Origin: an uncultured Erwinia sp.
Lineage (GTDB): Bacteria > Pseudomonadota > Gammaproteobacteria > Enterobacterales > Enterobacteriaceae
Length of the DNA: 52,134 bases
NCBI GenBank assembly: GCA_945290265.1
Contig: CALYQW010000024.1
Span: 1 to 52,134 of the forward strand
Direction: 5' to 3'
Shown here: piece by piece, positions 24,006-33,471 of the stretch
How the letters are laid out: every line of letters begins with the position of its first letter
Numbering within the stretch: the first letter of the stretch is position 1
Translations under genes and position numbers: made by a program
The notes under the pieces: model-generated
The model's input: only the letters and a program-made list of their open reading frames with translations
Told to the model about the DNA's origin: nothing
Database searches by the model: none

Positions 24006-24148
24006 TACGGTTACATTGCGGCGGAATCTTCATATTAACTTTCTCATTGACAGTCATCCGTCCTGTGTGAAATGGAGCACCTGGCCTGGTTGGCTGCGCT
24101 TATTTTACCGCAACTGATGGCCGGGATGTTTTAGCAACGGAGCCTGGT

Positions 24149-25498
24149 ATGCTCAGTATTTTTAAGCCTGCACCACATCGGCCGATGCTGGAAAGCGCGC
24201 GTATTGATCCCCTGTATCGCAAACTACGCTGGCAAATCTTTTTCGGTATCTTCTTTGGTTATGCGGCCTATTATCTGGTGCGTAAGAATTTCACTCTGGC
24301 GATGCCAGCGCTGGTTGAGCAGGGATTTTCCCGTGGTGACCTCGGTTTTGCCCTGTCAGGGATCTCCATCGCCTATGGCTGCTCAAAATTTATTATGGGG
24401 TCAGTTTCCGACCGCTCAAATCCACGCATTTTCCTGCCAGCAGGATTAATTCTGGCCGCAGCGGTGATGTTGTTTATGGGGTTTGTTCCCTGGGCAACGT
24501 CCGGTATCGCAGTGATGTTTGTTCTGCTGTTTCTGTGCGGCTGGTTCCAGGGGATGGGGTGGCCGCCCAGCGGACGCACGATGGTGCACTGGTGGTCCCA
24601 GAAAGAGCGCGGCGGCATCGTTTCAGTCTGGAACTGTGCGCATAATGTCGGCGGTGGTTTGCCTCCGCTGCTATTTATGCTGGGCATGGCATGGTTTAAT
24701 GACTGGAAAGCAGCGCTGTATATGCCTGCCTGCGCCGCCATTATCATCGCGGTAGTGGCTTTTGCGCTGATGCGCGACACGCCACAATCCTGCGGATTAC
24801 CGCCAGTTGAAGTATACCGCAATGATTATCCGCCTGATTACAATGAGAAACATGAAAGTGAGCTGACCACGCGTCAAATTTTCATGCAGTACATCCTGCC
24901 AAATAAGCTGCTGTGGTATATCGCGCTGGCAAACGTCTTTGTCTATCTGCTGCGCTACGGCATTCTCGACTGGTCACCTACCTATCTGCGGGAAGTGAAG
25001 CACTTTACCCTGGACAAATCATCCTGGGCCTACTTCTGCTACGAATACGCCGGTATCCCCGGCACGCTGCTGTGCGGGTGGATGTCGGATAAAGTCTTTC
25101 GCGGCAATCGTGGCGCAACCGGGATATTTTTTATGACGCTGGTGACCATCGCCACCGTGGCGTACTGGCTGAATCCGCCAGGTAATCCCACTGTCGATAT
25201 GGCCTGCATGATTACCATTGGCTTCCTGATTTATGGTCCGGTGATGCTGGTAGGATTACATGCGCTGGAACTGGCACCGAAAAAAGCAGCAGGTACTGCC
25301 GCCGGTTTTACCGGCCTGTTTGGCTACCTGGGAGGGTCTGTCGCTGCCAGTGCCATAGTCGGTTACACCGTTGATGCTTTTGGCTGGGACGGCGGCTTTA
25401 TTATTATGACCGGCGGTGGGGTGTTAGCAGTGATCCTGCTGATCATGACCATGCTGAGCGAGAAAAAACACCGTCAGCAACTGCAGCAAACCGCTTAA
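24149..25498 (+). CDS. glpT: Glycerol-3-phosphate/phosphate antiporter GlpT
   Basis: This 449-residue major-facilitator transporter closely follows E. coli GlpT throughout, from [10 protein letters not shown] at the N terminus through [13 protein letters not shown] and [14 protein letters not shown] to the C-terminal [16 protein letters not shown]. It exchanges external sn-glycerol-3-phosphate for internal phosphate across 12 membrane helices and also admits fosfomycin. In E. coli it forms an operon with the periplasmic phosphodiesterase gene glpQ. Here it stands alone, with a strong terminator directly after it, and occupies the metR-yigL interval. UhpT-type hexose-phosphate transport is less likely given the near identity to GlpT. 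Confidence 0.95.
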   Translation: MLSIFKPAPHRPMLESARIDPLYRKLRWQIFFGIFFGYAAYYLVRKNFTLAMPALVEQGFSRGDLGFALSGISIAYGCSKFIMGSVSDRSNPRIFLPAGLILAAAVMLFMGFVPWATSGIAVMFVLLFLCGWFQGMGWPPSGRTMVHWWSQKERGGIVSVWNCAHNVGGGLPPLLFMLGMAWFNDWKAALYMPACAAIIIAVVAFALMRDTPQSCGLPPVEVYRNDYPPDYNEKHESELTTRQIFMQYILPNKLLWYIALANVFVYLLRYGILDWSPTYLREVKHFTLDKSSWAYFCYEYAGIPGTLLCGWMSDKVFRGNRGATGIFFMTLVTIATVAYWLNPPGNPTVDMACMITIGFLIYGPVMLVGLHALELAPKKAAGTAAGFTGLFGYLGGSVAASAIVGYTVDAFGWDGGFIIMTGGGVLAVILLIMTMLSEKKHRQQLQQTA

Positions 25499-25512
25499 CC
25501 TAATTACGACTG

Positions 25513-25553
25513 ATCACGGGTGCCCGTTTACAGGGCACCCGTGATTTCTCTTT
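25513..25553 (+). terminator. Rho-independent terminator of glpT
   Basis: ATCACGGGTGCCC (25513-25525) and GGGCACCCGTGAT (25533-25545) form a perfect 13-bp stem with a 7-nt loop, followed by TTCTCTTT. It begins 14 nt after the glpT stop, so no glpQ is co-transcribed. Confidence 0.88.
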
Positions 25554-25847
25554 GCACTCCCCCTGCCCGAAAAATTGCGCTGTTTAGCGGACTGAATCTA
25601 TACGAAAAATATTAAGTTAATTTGACTGGTCGCGACGAAAAAATCAGGAAAAGACTGAGAACTGTTTAATTCGTCTTTAGTTTTATCGCGGTTAATAACT
25701 CCACTACTTTTATGGGTAACAGACAGCTCATGCCGAAGGATAAAATCGTGTTAACATAAAATGTCAAAAAGTGATCATCCTATTTTTACGAAAAATAAGC
25801 ATACCTGGCGCTTCTGAAATAACTTAGCCAGCAAGAAATAATGAAAA
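25554..25847. other. AT-rich gap between glpT and a winged-helix regulator
   Basis: About 290 bp of AT-rich DNA lies between the glpT terminator and the stop of the leftward regulator. I see no convincing gene, RNA hairpin with U-tract, or mobile-element end in it. Confidence 0.4.
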
Positions 25848-26702
25848 TTATTTTTTTATATCATATTTATCGTCTGCGCCATTTTTCAGATCTTCTGCTT
25901 CAGGGTCAGGGTCAGGGTCAGAAAATGAATAATTAATGCAGGGCAACACCTTATTATCAGGACAATAAGCCAGCAGATCACGTTTAACCACCTCCCCCGC
26001 GTCATCAAGCTGAGCATCAGAAAAATAAATTATGGTGGTTTCCTTATCGCATTGCAGGCTTTCATTTTTGACTATCCTTTTTATCGAACGAATGGCACTT
26101 CTGCGTTCTGCGCCAATTTTTCCCTCATCCACAATAAAAATTCGGCAGGTTGAGAAATTCATTACCTCCGTCTGGTGGACTTTTTTAATCAGCTCATGAA
26201 AAACAGCGGTTAAATACCAGACGATAAGCAGCACTATCAGTATCAGAGAAATTTTTACTGGCTTTTTCCTAAGCAGCTCCAAAACAGAGCGGTTGATAAC
26301 GCCAGGTTCGGGATATTCAGAAACGATCAGTGAAGGCTGTTTTCCCCCCAGCGGCGAGGTTAACTTCACATCATCCACCAGCTCACTCACCTCAGCCTCA
26401 AACACAAAACCGTATTTGGGTATGGTGGTGATCAAATCGGGATAACCACAGTGACTCAAGGCCTTTCTTAAAATTGAGATGTAATTATTCAGATTATTGC
26501 TTGACGCATTTAACCCCCTTTTCAGCCATAATTCATTCAGGATAGTATTCCGTCCGAGGGGAACCGAATTATTATTTAATAATAGTAGTAATAATTCACT
26601 GGTCACCCGGTTAAGCGTAATCATATCAATACTGTGATCACTTAAATAAAGTGTCCCGTCTACAGAATTATACTGAAGATCGCCATTGATAATATACTTC
26701 AC
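25848..26702 (-). CDS. Membrane-anchored winged-helix (CadC/ToxR-type) regulator
   Basis: This 284-residue protein has an N-terminal OmpR/PhoB-type winged helix (about residues 1-105, with VTSELLLLLL and the wing TTIPKYGFVFEAEV). A membrane helix (about 151-170, ISLILIVLLIVWYLTAVF) and a periplasmic C-terminal domain with four cysteines follow. This is the layout of one-component membrane regulators such as CadC. The GTG at 26702 is chosen because GGAGG sits 5 nt upstream and VKYIING matches the usual family N terminus. An upstream in-frame ATG at 26768 has no Shine-Dalgarno. The C terminus holds a DPDPDP run encoded by a hexanucleotide repeat. No target genes are obvious. The locus is AT-rich relative to its neighbours, suggesting acquisition. 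Confidence 0.85.
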   Translation of the reverse strand: MKYIINGDLQYNSVDGTLYLSDHSIDMITLNRVTSELLLLLLNNNSVPLGRNTILNELWLKRGLNASSNNLNNYISILRKALSHCGYPDLITTIPKYGFVFEAEVSELVDDVKLTSPLGGKQPSLIVSEYPEPGVINRSVLELLRKKPVKISLILIVLLIVWYLTAVFHELIKKVHQTEVMNFSTCRIFIVDEGKIGAERRSAIRSIKRIVKNESLQCDKETTIIYFSDAQLDDAGEVVKRDLLAYCPDNKVLPCINYSFSDPDPDPEAEDLKNGADDKYDIKK

Positions 26703-27162
26703 CCCGTCCTCCGTTATAAACCCTTCTGCCACACGTTTTCCACACCACAATTTGCGGCATAATGGCATAAAAAATACAGTGACCCTATAGCTTCAATGAA
26801 ATCTGACAATAGTTTAACGTAAAGACTGGATGAAAAAAACGTTAACACCCGATTTTCAAAATTTACACCATCAGAAAAACTCATTAAAATTCAGAATAAA
26901 AATCTAACAATGAAAATTAATGAGAACAAAAAACTATTTATGATATTCATTACATTATATGCATCCAGCTCTAAGTTGCATGCTGGTAAGATACTTCAAT
27001 GCCGCTGAGTTCAACCCCTTAAAATACTTTTTATGGTGTGGCAGAAGGATATTCAAGAGTAAAACAGCCCAACTCAACGGACATATGGATAAATAACTCT
27101 CTGTTAATTCAGTCAACATATAGCTCATGTCGCAAAAAAATTCATACACTGGGGGATAATTG
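26703..27162. other. AT-rich divergent intergenic region between two winged-helix regulators
   Basis: This 460-bp region separates the starts of two divergently transcribed winged-helix genes and is strongly AT-rich. It must hold both promoters, but I cannot single out convincing hexamers among the many AT-rich options. A 32-codon ORF at 26910-27008 lacks a ribosome binding site and is not called. Confidence 0.4.
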
Positions 27163-27615
27163 ATGAATACTGAATTTATCGAAATGATCAATTTTGAAAA
27201 TGAAAAACTCTCGCTGCGCGAAAGGAAACTGCAAATAAAAAACAGCGACATCATGGCAATCATCAGCAAAAACCAGAGAAAACTGATGCTGTGCCTGATG
27301 CAGGAGATAAATGATAAAAATGAGATTATTGAACTGATTTGGGGGAATAAAAAGAGTAAATCGAAAGAAAGCAACTATAACCAGCTGGTGTATCAAACGC
27401 GCTCGTTGCTGGCTAAAAACGGTTTCCCTGACGATCTGATTATCACCATTCACCGCTATGGTTTATGCCTCAATCATCAGTTTCTGAAGCCAGGTACCTT
27501 AAGAAATGAACCGGTAATCACGCTGAACGAAAGCACCCAGCCCGGGCGCGCTGATGCCGCGGAAATTACGCAGAATCAGGTGTTTCCTAATCACTGGCGC
27601 AATGAACCGTCTTAG
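27163..27615 (+). CDS. Small winged-helix transcriptional regulator without membrane anchor
   Basis: This 150-residue protein has a C-terminal-effector-type winged helix across about residues 10-110, with NQLVYQTRSLLAKNGFPDD as the likely recognition region and TIHRYGLCLN as the wing strand. These resemble the corresponding parts of the neighbouring membrane regulator. It has no membrane segment and ends in a short polar tail, so it is either a soluble relative or a truncated copy. The ATG at 27163 is chosen because GGGGGA lies 7 nt upstream. It is divergent from the membrane regulator, suggesting a paired control module. Regulated genes are unknown. Confidence 0.8.
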   Translation: MNTEFIEMINFENEKLSLRERKLQIKNSDIMAIISKNQRKLMLCLMQEINDKNEIIELIWGNKKSKSKESNYNQLVYQTRSLLAKNGFPDDLIITIHRYGLCLNHQFLKPGTLRNEPVITLNESTQPGRADAAEITQNQVFPNHWRNEPS

Positions 27616-27830
27616 CGAATTAACCGACTGGCAATGCGGGCCTCATCGATCCAGTCAATCCTGACAGAACTGGCGTAAAGAAACATAACCTGCATGCAGA
27701 ACCCGAAATTCCTGAGCATCCTTCAGGACTGAACTGATTCAATAAATCAGCCTGCTCCATCTGGCGCTAAGCAACCTGCCCTGATACTGCATGATCGCGT
27801 CAAGCAATAAATTCAAACCAAAATCATCAT

Positions 27831-27875
27831 CTCGTCAGACGGTAGAAACATCATCTGACGAGTGATTACATTTTT
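27831..27875 (+). terminator. Hairpin downstream of the small winged-helix gene
   Basis: CTCGTCAGA (27831-27839) and TCTGACGAG (27854-27862) pair perfectly over 9 bp with a 14-nt loop, and TTTTT follows at 27871-27875. It lies between the rightward regulator and the convergent yigL. Confidence 0.5.
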
Positions 27876-27879
27876 CCAG

Positions 27880-28695
27880 TCAGTGACTGTGCCGGTAATC
27901 ATGAAACAGATCGCGCAGCAGGCGGGCAACAGCCTGTTCGGCATTTGTACCAATCACTTCCAGCTCAGGCAACTGCTCCTTTAGCCGCTGATGGGCATTA
28001 CCCATAACGTAACCCTTCCCGGCCATCGTCAGCATTTCTTTATCATTCATCCCATCGCCAAAAGTCACACAGTGTTGCAGCGAATAGCCCAACTGCTGTG
28101 ACACCGCGTCCAGAGCATGCCCTTTTGATACCCCTCCGGCCATCACTTCCAGACAGGTGGGTAGAGAAAAGCAGACGTTAACACGATCGCCCCAGCGCGC
28201 CAGCAGCTGCCGTTCCAGTGGCACCAGCAGTTCAGGCTGCGTACAGGTAAAAAACACCTTGCTGATGCCGTCAGTGGGCAGCTCCCCCTGGGGATATACC
28301 TGATAGTTGAAGTCCGATTCCTGAAAAAAATCCACTTCTTCCGGCCGGTGACGATCGATAAACCAGTCGTCATTACGATAAACGTTGGTAAAAATTTGCG
28401 GATCCTGATGCTCAAGTGTTAACAGTTCCGCCGCGATATCTCCATCAAGATTATGACTGAATACCAGATTGCCTGCCGTATCATGCACTCTGGCACCGTT
28501 AGAGGTGATCATAAATGCATCAATCCCAAGGCTGTCACGCATCTGGCCTACATCGGTATGATGACGTCCGGTGGCAAACACAAAATGAACGCCTTTACGG
28601 GTCAAAAGTTGCAGTGTTTCACGGGTATAGGGAGCCAGCGTGTGGTCCGGTGACAGAAGTGTGCCATCTAAATCTGAAGCAACTATCGGATACAT
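27880..28695 (-). CDS. yigL: HAD-type (Cof-like) sugar/pyridoxal phosphatase YigL
   Basis: This 271-residue HAD-IIB phosphatase matches E. coli YigL (266 aa), which dephosphorylates sugar phosphates and pyridoxal phosphate and takes part in relief of glucose-phosphate stress. HAD motif I is DLDGTLLSP (residues 8-16), motif II is ATGR near residue 42, and motif IV is FGDGMNDKEML near residue 220. The ATG at 28695 is chosen because AGAGG lies just upstream and the sequence MYPIVASDLDGT matches the family start. It lies downstream of pldB. Confidence 0.93.
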   Translation of the reverse strand: MYPIVASDLDGTLLSPDHTLAPYTRETLQLLTRKGVHFVFATGRHHTDVGQMRDSLGIDAFMITSNGARVHDTAGNLVFSHNLDGDIAAELLTLEHQDPQIFTNVYRNDDWFIDRHRPEEVDFFQESDFNYQVYPQGELPTDGISKVFFTCTQPELLVPLERQLLARWGDRVNVCFSLPTCLEVMAGGVSKGHALDAVSQQLGYSLQHCVTFGDGMNDKEMLTMAGKGYVMGNAHQRLKEQLPELEVIGTNAEQAVARLLRDLFHDYRHSH

Positions 28696-28747
28696 ATTAC
28701 CTCTGGTTGATATAATGCGGCAGGTCTGACCCACCTGTAACTGAACA

Positions 28748-29755
28748 TCATGCTGGTGATACCGGCGGACAGCCGGAGAAAAAATTCACGGTTTTCTCCA
28801 GCGCCTCAGCGCGCATCCTGTCTTTTTCAAAGAAGATTTCATGGCGTGCACCGGTAATGACCTCTGGCCGTCCCCCTGCGCAGGGTTGCCCGGCCGCCGT
28901 CATCGTCTGACAAAACAGATCCTGCGCCCGGTTATCTACCACCTCATCTTCTCCTGCCTGTAACAGTAACAATGGGGTACTCACCGCCGCCGCCTGGTGC
29001 ACGATCTCCTGCCCGGCCTGAAGACTTTCACGCACCCAGTGATAAGTGGGGCCCCCTACCTGCAGCGCCGGCTCGTCAGCATAAAAGCGCACGCTGCGGC
29101 GATAGCGCTCCCGGCTGTGGGTAAGATCATTAAGTGCAAATGGTCTTATGCGCCAGCTACCGGTGCCCAGCGCATAGCTGTCACGCAGCACCGGACACTG
29201 CTCTGCCATGTTTAAAATGCTGCGGGCCAGCCAGCCAGGCATCGGCAGCTGAATGCCAAACATCGGTGCCGTCAGCACCACCGCGTCAAAGGCCTGCGGC
29301 TGACGCAGCAGCATTTTAGTCAGGATAGCCCCACCCATAGAATGCGCCAGCGCATAGCGCGCGTAATACGCACGGGGAGCAATTTCCCGCTGGTAAAAGG
29401 TTTTCAGATCGGTTACATAATCATCGAACGATACCACATGCCCACGATGGGTATCAGACAGTAATCTGCCGGAGCGTCCCTGACCGCGATGATCAATAAT
29501 GAAGATATCATAGCCGCAGTGAAACAGATCCCACGCCAGTTCCGGGTATTTAACGTAACTTTCAATTCGCCCCGGACAGATCACAATCGCCTTAGTATGG
29601 TCGGCTGACGTCAGGCGCACATAGCGTATGGCAATATTATCAACGCCGGTAAACCAGCATTCCTCACGCTGCTTCCAGAAGTCCAACAGCGGGCCGGTAG
29701 CAAAAGCAGCAAATGCTTTTTCACGGATTAACCAGCTGTTTTTAAAGTGTTCCAT
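28748..29755 (-). CDS. pldB: Lysophospholipase L2 PldB
   Basis: This 335-residue alpha/beta hydrolase (E. coli about 340 aa) hydrolyses 2-acyl-lysophospholipids at the cytoplasmic face of the inner membrane and can transfer acyl chains. The nucleophile elbow is LAHSMGGA (near residue 142). The catalytic Asp region is LLQAGEDEVVDNR and the His is in ITGARHEIFFEKD. The ATG at 29755 is preferred over one at 29761 because the spacing from GGAA is better and the N terminus aligns with E. coli. It is upstream of yigL on the same strand. Confidence 0.92.
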   Translation of the reverse strand: MEHFKNSWLIREKAFAAFATGPLLDFWKQREECWFTGVDNIAIRYVRLTSADHTKAIVICPGRIESYVKYPELAWDLFHCGYDIFIIDHRGQGRSGRLLSDTHRGHVVSFDDYVTDLKTFYQREIAPRAYYARYALAHSMGGAILTKMLLRQPQAFDAVVLTAPMFGIQLPMPGWLARSILNMAEQCPVLRDSYALGTGSWRIRPFALNDLTHSRERYRRSVRFYADEPALQVGGPTYHWVRESLQAGQEIVHQAAAVSTPLLLLQAGEDEVVDNRAQDLFCQTMTAAGQPCAGGRPEVITGARHEIFFEKDRMRAEALEKTVNFFSGCPPVSPA

Positions 29756-29869
29756 CGGCATATTCCATCACATCGAGCGCTGCAGGGATAACCACCGGAC
29801 AATCTGTAGCACGGCTGGCAGTAATCAGGTATTGTGTCACAGCTGAACAATTTTAGGGAGTTTTACCCC

Positions 29870-30493
29870 ATGAGCGTTACATGGTGGCTGACCTATGTGT
29901 TAACAACCCTTATTTTAAGTCTGTCACCAGGTTCCGGTGCGATTAATACCATGAGTACCGGCATCAGCCACGGTTATCGCGGGGCAGTCGCCTCGGTCGC
30001 CGGTTTACAGGTGGGGCTGGCTTTGCAAATTGTCCTGGTCGGTATCGGCCTGGGCGCGCTTCTTGCGCAGTCGCAGATGGCCTTTGAGATCCTTAAATGG
30101 GCAGGCGCAGCGTATCTGATTTGGCTGGGTATTCAGCAGTGGCGGGCCGGCGGTACGCTGGATATCGGTGCGGTCAGCAAAGCCCAGCCGCGCCGTAAAC
30201 TGTTCCGCCGCGCGATGCTGATTAATCTGGGTAATCCCAAAAGTATTGTGTTTCTGGCCGCGCTGTTTCCTCAGTTCATTCTGCCGCAGCAGCCCATGGG
30301 GCTGCAGTATCTGATCCTCGGCACCACCACCATCGCGGTGGATATTCTGGTGATGACCGGCTACGCCACCCTGGCAAGGCACATTGCCGGCTGGATCAAA
30401 GGGCCACGTCAGATGAAGCTGCTGAACCGGATTTTTGGCGGGATGTTTATGGCAGTGGGTACCCTACTGGCCTCGGCACGCCGTATCGCCTGA
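29870..30493 (+). CDS. rhtB: Homoserine/homoserine lactone efflux protein RhtB
   Basis: This 207-residue LysE-superfamily exporter (E. coli RhtB 206 aa) has about six hydrophobic segments. It carries the [23 protein letters not shown] motif region near the N terminus and the [15 protein letters not shown] segment mid-protein. It exports homoserine and its lactone. The ATG at 29870 is chosen over an in-frame GTG at 29834 because AGGGAG lies at 29855-29860. The paralogue rhtC, which separates rhtB from recQ in E. coli, is absent here. Confidence 0.93.
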   Translation: MSVTWWLTYVLTTLILSLSPGSGAINTMSTGISHGYRGAVASVAGLQVGLALQIVLVGIGLGALLAQSQMAFEILKWAGAAYLIWLGIQQWRAGGTLDIGAVSKAQPRRKLFRRAMLINLGNPKSIVFLAALFPQFILPQQPMGLQYLILGTTTIAVDILVMTGYATLARHIAGWIKGPRQMKLLNRIFGGMFMAVGTLLASARRIA

Positions 30494-30512
30494 CTTAGCC
30501 CGGCCGGGCGGC

Positions 30513-32342
30513 TCAGTCGTCATCACCAGCGACATGCTGTTTAATCATCACCATAAACGGCCTGCCAAAACGCTCCAGCTTTTTATGCCCCACGCCGTTG
30601 ATACTTAACATCTCCGATGCCGTCAGCGGCATCTGCTCGGCCATCTCCACCAGAGTGGCATCGTTAAACACCACATAGGGTGGCACGTTGCTTTCGTCAG
30701 CAATCGATTTACGCAGCTTGCGCAGTTTGGCAAACAGCTTACGATCATAGTTACCGCCAAAGAATTTCGGGCTGTTGCTGCGCGCTTTAGTGGTCACCAG
30801 ACGCGGCACCGCAAGCATCAATGGCGCTTCACCACGCAGCACCGGGCGCGCTGCTTCCGTTAACTGCAGCGCTGAATGGCGGGTAATATTTTGCGTTACC
30901 AGCCCCAGATGTATCAACTGGCGCAGGACGCTGGTCCAGTGCTCATGGCTCTGGTCACGTCCAATGCCGTAAACCGGCAGTTTGTCATGTTGCAGATCGC
31001 GGATACGCTGATTATTCGCCCCACGTAAGATCTCCACCACATACCCCATACCGAAACGCTGATCCACACGATAAATACAAGACAGCGCTTTCTGCGCTTC
31101 CACCATGCCATCATAGCGACGTGGTGGATCAAGACAGATATCGCAGTTAGCACAGGGCTGCTGACGGCCTTCACCAAAGTAGTTCAGCAGCACCAGACGG
31201 CGACAGGTTTGCGCTTCGGCGAAAGCCCCCATCGCATTCAGCTTATGGCGTTCAATATCCTGCAGCGGGCCAGGCGCTTTTTCTTCCAGGCAACGGCGCA
31301 GCCAGGCCATATCCGCCGGATCGTATAACATCATCGCTTCTGCCGGCAGGCCATCACGACCGGCACGGCCGGTTTCCTGATAGTAGGATTCAATATTGCG
31401 CGGAATATCATAATGCACCACAAAACGTACGTTTGGCTTGTTAATGCCCATCCCGAACGCCACGGTGGCCACCACAATCTGCAGATCGTCACGCTGAAAA
31501 GCATCCTGCACCTGCGCACGATGGGCGTTATCCATCCCGGCATGGTAGGCACCCACGCTCAGTCCACGGCTTTTCAGCCGCTCGGCGGTATCTTCCACTT
31601 TCGCACGGCTGTTACAGTAAATAATGCCGCATTTACCGCGCTGATCCTGTACGTAACGCAGCAACTGCTCGGTGGGCTTAAATTTTTCCACCAGCATGTA
31701 ACGAATATTGGGACGATCAAAACTGCTGATTTGGATCAGTGGATCGTTAAGCTGCAGCAGCCGGACAATATCGTTACGGGTAGTTTCATCGGCGGTAGCG
31801 GTCAGCGCCATCACCGGCACCTGAGGCAGTCGCTGGCGCAGTTGCCCCAGCGCACCGTATTCCGGGCGGAAATCATGGCCCCACTGGGAAATGCAGTGTG
31901 CTTCGTCCACCGCCAGCATCACCGGATTGCAGTGTTGAAGGAAGTCGAGGAAGTTATCCATCATCAGACGTTCAGGAGCAATATACAGCAGGCGAATGCT
32001 GCCGTTACGGCAACCAGACATTACCGCCTGCTGTTCTTCACGCGTCTGGGTTGAATTCAGGCAGCCCGCCGCCACGCCGTTGGCCAGCAGCTGGTCGACC
32101 TGGTCTTTCATCAGCGAGATAAGCGGGGAAACCACCAGCGTCAGGCCGTCACGCACCAGCGCCGGTATTTGATAACACAGCGATTTACCGCCACCGGTAG
32201 GCATCACCACCAGGCAGTCACGTCCGTTAAGCGATTGCTGAATGATTTCCTGTTGTCCCGGACGAAACTGCTGGTAGCCAAAAGTATCGCGTAATATTTG
32301 CTCTGCCAGCGTGTCGTTATTGATTACTGCTACCGTAGACAC
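30513..32342 (-). CDS. recQ: ATP-dependent DNA helicase RecQ
   Basis: This 609-residue superfamily-2 3'-5' helicase has the same length as E. coli RecQ. It has Walker [10 protein letters not shown] (near residue 52), DEAH box [15 protein letters not shown], the RQC zinc site (C of [15 protein letters not shown], then CANCDIC), and a C-terminal HRDC domain ending in [11 protein letters not shown]. It acts in the RecF pathway and at stalled forks. The GTG at 32342 is chosen because GGGGA lies just upstream and it restores the usual length; an in-frame TTG lies 14 codons earlier. Confidence 0.96.
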   Translation of the reverse strand: MSTVAVINNDTLAEQILRDTFGYQQFRPGQQEIIQQSLNGRDCLVVMPTGGGKSLCYQIPALVRDGLTLVVSPLISLMKDQVDQLLANGVAAGCLNSTQTREEQQAVMSGCRNGSIRLLYIAPERLMMDNFLDFLQHCNPVMLAVDEAHCISQWGHDFRPEYGALGQLRQRLPQVPVMALTATADETTRNDIVRLLQLNDPLIQISSFDRPNIRYMLVEKFKPTEQLLRYVQDQRGKCGIIYCNSRAKVEDTAERLKSRGLSVGAYHAGMDNAHRAQVQDAFQRDDLQIVVATVAFGMGINKPNVRFVVHYDIPRNIESYYQETGRAGRDGLPAEAMMLYDPADMAWLRRCLEEKAPGPLQDIERHKLNAMGAFAEAQTCRRLVLLNYFGEGRQQPCANCDICLDPPRRYDGMVEAQKALSCIYRVDQRFGMGYVVEILRGANNQRIRDLQHDKLPVYGIGRDQSHEHWTSVLRQLIHLGLVTQNITRHSALQLTEAARPVLRGEAPLMLAVPRLVTTKARSNSPKFFGGNYDRKLFAKLRKLRKSIADESNVPPYVVFNDATLVEMAEQMPLTASEMLSINGVGHKKLERFGRPFMVMIKQHVAGDDD

Positions 32343-32375
32343 ATCATCCCCGCTGCTGTGGTGACTGAAATTCAA

Positions 32376-32395
32376 ACCGGGCAATTATGCCCGGT
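32376..32395 (-). terminator. Hairpin between pldA and recQ
   Basis: ACCGGGCA (32376-32383) and TGCCCGGT (32388-32395) form a perfect 8-bp stem with a 4-nt loop. On the minus strand it follows the pldA stop and is trailed by TTTGAATTTC. It could terminate pldA or attenuate transcription into recQ. Confidence 0.5.
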
Positions 32396-32404
32396 CAGCG
32401 TGAC

Positions 32405-33283
32405 TTAGAAAAGGTCATTCAGGGTTACGCCAACGCCAATACGCGTCTGGCGGTGGTTATAATCGATCAGCGACTCACCGTAACCACTGAATAACTGGGT
32501 ATAAAAGCGGACGTGATGAGTGATCGGATAGCTCCAGCCCAGCTCTGCACTGCCATAACCGCTGTTCCAGTTATAGTGTCCCTTCAGGCTGAAAATACTT
32601 TCGCCCCACTGGTAACCCACCGTCAGACGATAATACCCCATATAGCGGGTGATATCCGGGTTATCATCTTTATTTTCACTTTCCGGAATGCGGTACCAGG
32701 GTTTCACTTCCACCAGCCAGTTGCCGTTTTCCGCTATCAGACGGGCATACAGGCGGTTCCAGCTGCGGGACGTGGGATCGGAATGACCATTTGACTGATG
32801 ATTAAAGCCCATTTCCACATCGCGCAGCGTCCAGCCGGCGAAGCTGTAATCCGTTGCCCAGCCGAGGAACAGCTGCGGTTCATAGTTGGTTTCGCGGAAC
32901 GGAGAGGACTGACTGCTGTTCGACAGCTGCCACCATGAGCGCTGGGTATAGGAAGCTCCCAGTACCGAATTATCACCGGCAATACCACGCCACAGCGGGA
33001 AGGCGAGGCTGAGCTGGAATTTCACTTCATCGTGTTTTGCCTTATCCCCCCAGTCATAGGACTGGATCGCGTTTTTATTAATATTGCTGGTATCGGTATA
33101 CAGCAGGTAATTGCTTTCATAGGGATACAAAACAAACGGGTTGTCATGCATCTCCAGCATATTGGCAATAATACTGCCACGAACCGCCGTCTTATCATGA
33201 ATTTCTTTGATTGTCGCCACCTGTGCCAGCACAACAGCAGGGAACAGCAGTGCTGTCACCAGCATGCTTTTCAGCAAAGCCAT
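32405..33283 (-). CDS. pldA: Outer membrane phospholipase A PldA
   Basis: This 292-residue protein is a signal-peptide-bearing 12-stranded beta-barrel enzyme of the outer membrane. It hydrolyses misplaced phospholipids when lipid asymmetry is lost. The catalytic residues are visible as NHQSNG (His and Ser) and SRSWNRLY (Asn), with calcium-site residues nearby. Residues 1 to about 18 (MALLKSMLVTALLFPAVV then LAQ) are a Sec signal peptide. The ATG at 33283 follows GGGAGAG. An in-frame ATG at 33352 would place translated tandem repeats before the signal peptide and is rejected. Confidence 0.95.
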   Translation of the reverse strand: MALLKSMLVTALLFPAVVLAQVATIKEIHDKTAVRGSIIANMLEMHDNPFVLYPYESNYLLYTDTSNINKNAIQSYDWGDKAKHDEVKFQLSLAFPLWRGIAGDNSVLGASYTQRSWWQLSNSSQSSPFRETNYEPQLFLGWATDYSFAGWTLRDVEMGFNHQSNGHSDPTSRSWNRLYARLIAENGNWLVEVKPWYRIPESENKDDNPDITRYMGYYRLTVGYQWGESIFSLKGHYNWNSGYGSAELGWSYPITHHVRFYTQLFSGYGESLIDYNHRQTRIGVGVTLNDLF

Positions 33284-33305
33284 AATTCTCTCCCAAAGGG
33301 ATATC

Positions 33306-33329
33306 AAGGAATAAAGGAATAAAGGAATA
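33306..33329. repeat. Three tandem copies of AAGGAATA upstream of pldA
   Basis: The 8-mer AAGGAATA occurs at 33306-33313, 33314-33321 and 33322-33329 without interruption, 23 bp before the pldA start. It probably lies in the 5' leader or between promoter and gene. Copy-number change could shift promoter spacing, but nothing here shows that it does. Confidence 0.9.
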
Positions 33330-33471
33330 AAAAAGCAGGCCATTCTACACATAAACCTGTTAGCAACTTAGCTCACTTTTCTGAAAATGAAAGGCATCGA
33401 CAATTCAGCAAAAAACTTACATTCTGTTAACTTCTACTCTGTGTTATACAGGCTATTACAGGAACCCGATC

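Noticed and set aside
26910-27008. Small ORF of 32 codons between the regulators with a signal-like hydrophobic segment
   Set aside because: There is no ribosome binding site and the region is very AT-rich; chance is the simpler explanation.
26955-27453. Minus-strand ORFs opposite the small winged-helix gene
   Set aside because: The plus-strand frame has a Shine-Dalgarno and recognisable winged-helix pattern; the opposite frames have neither.
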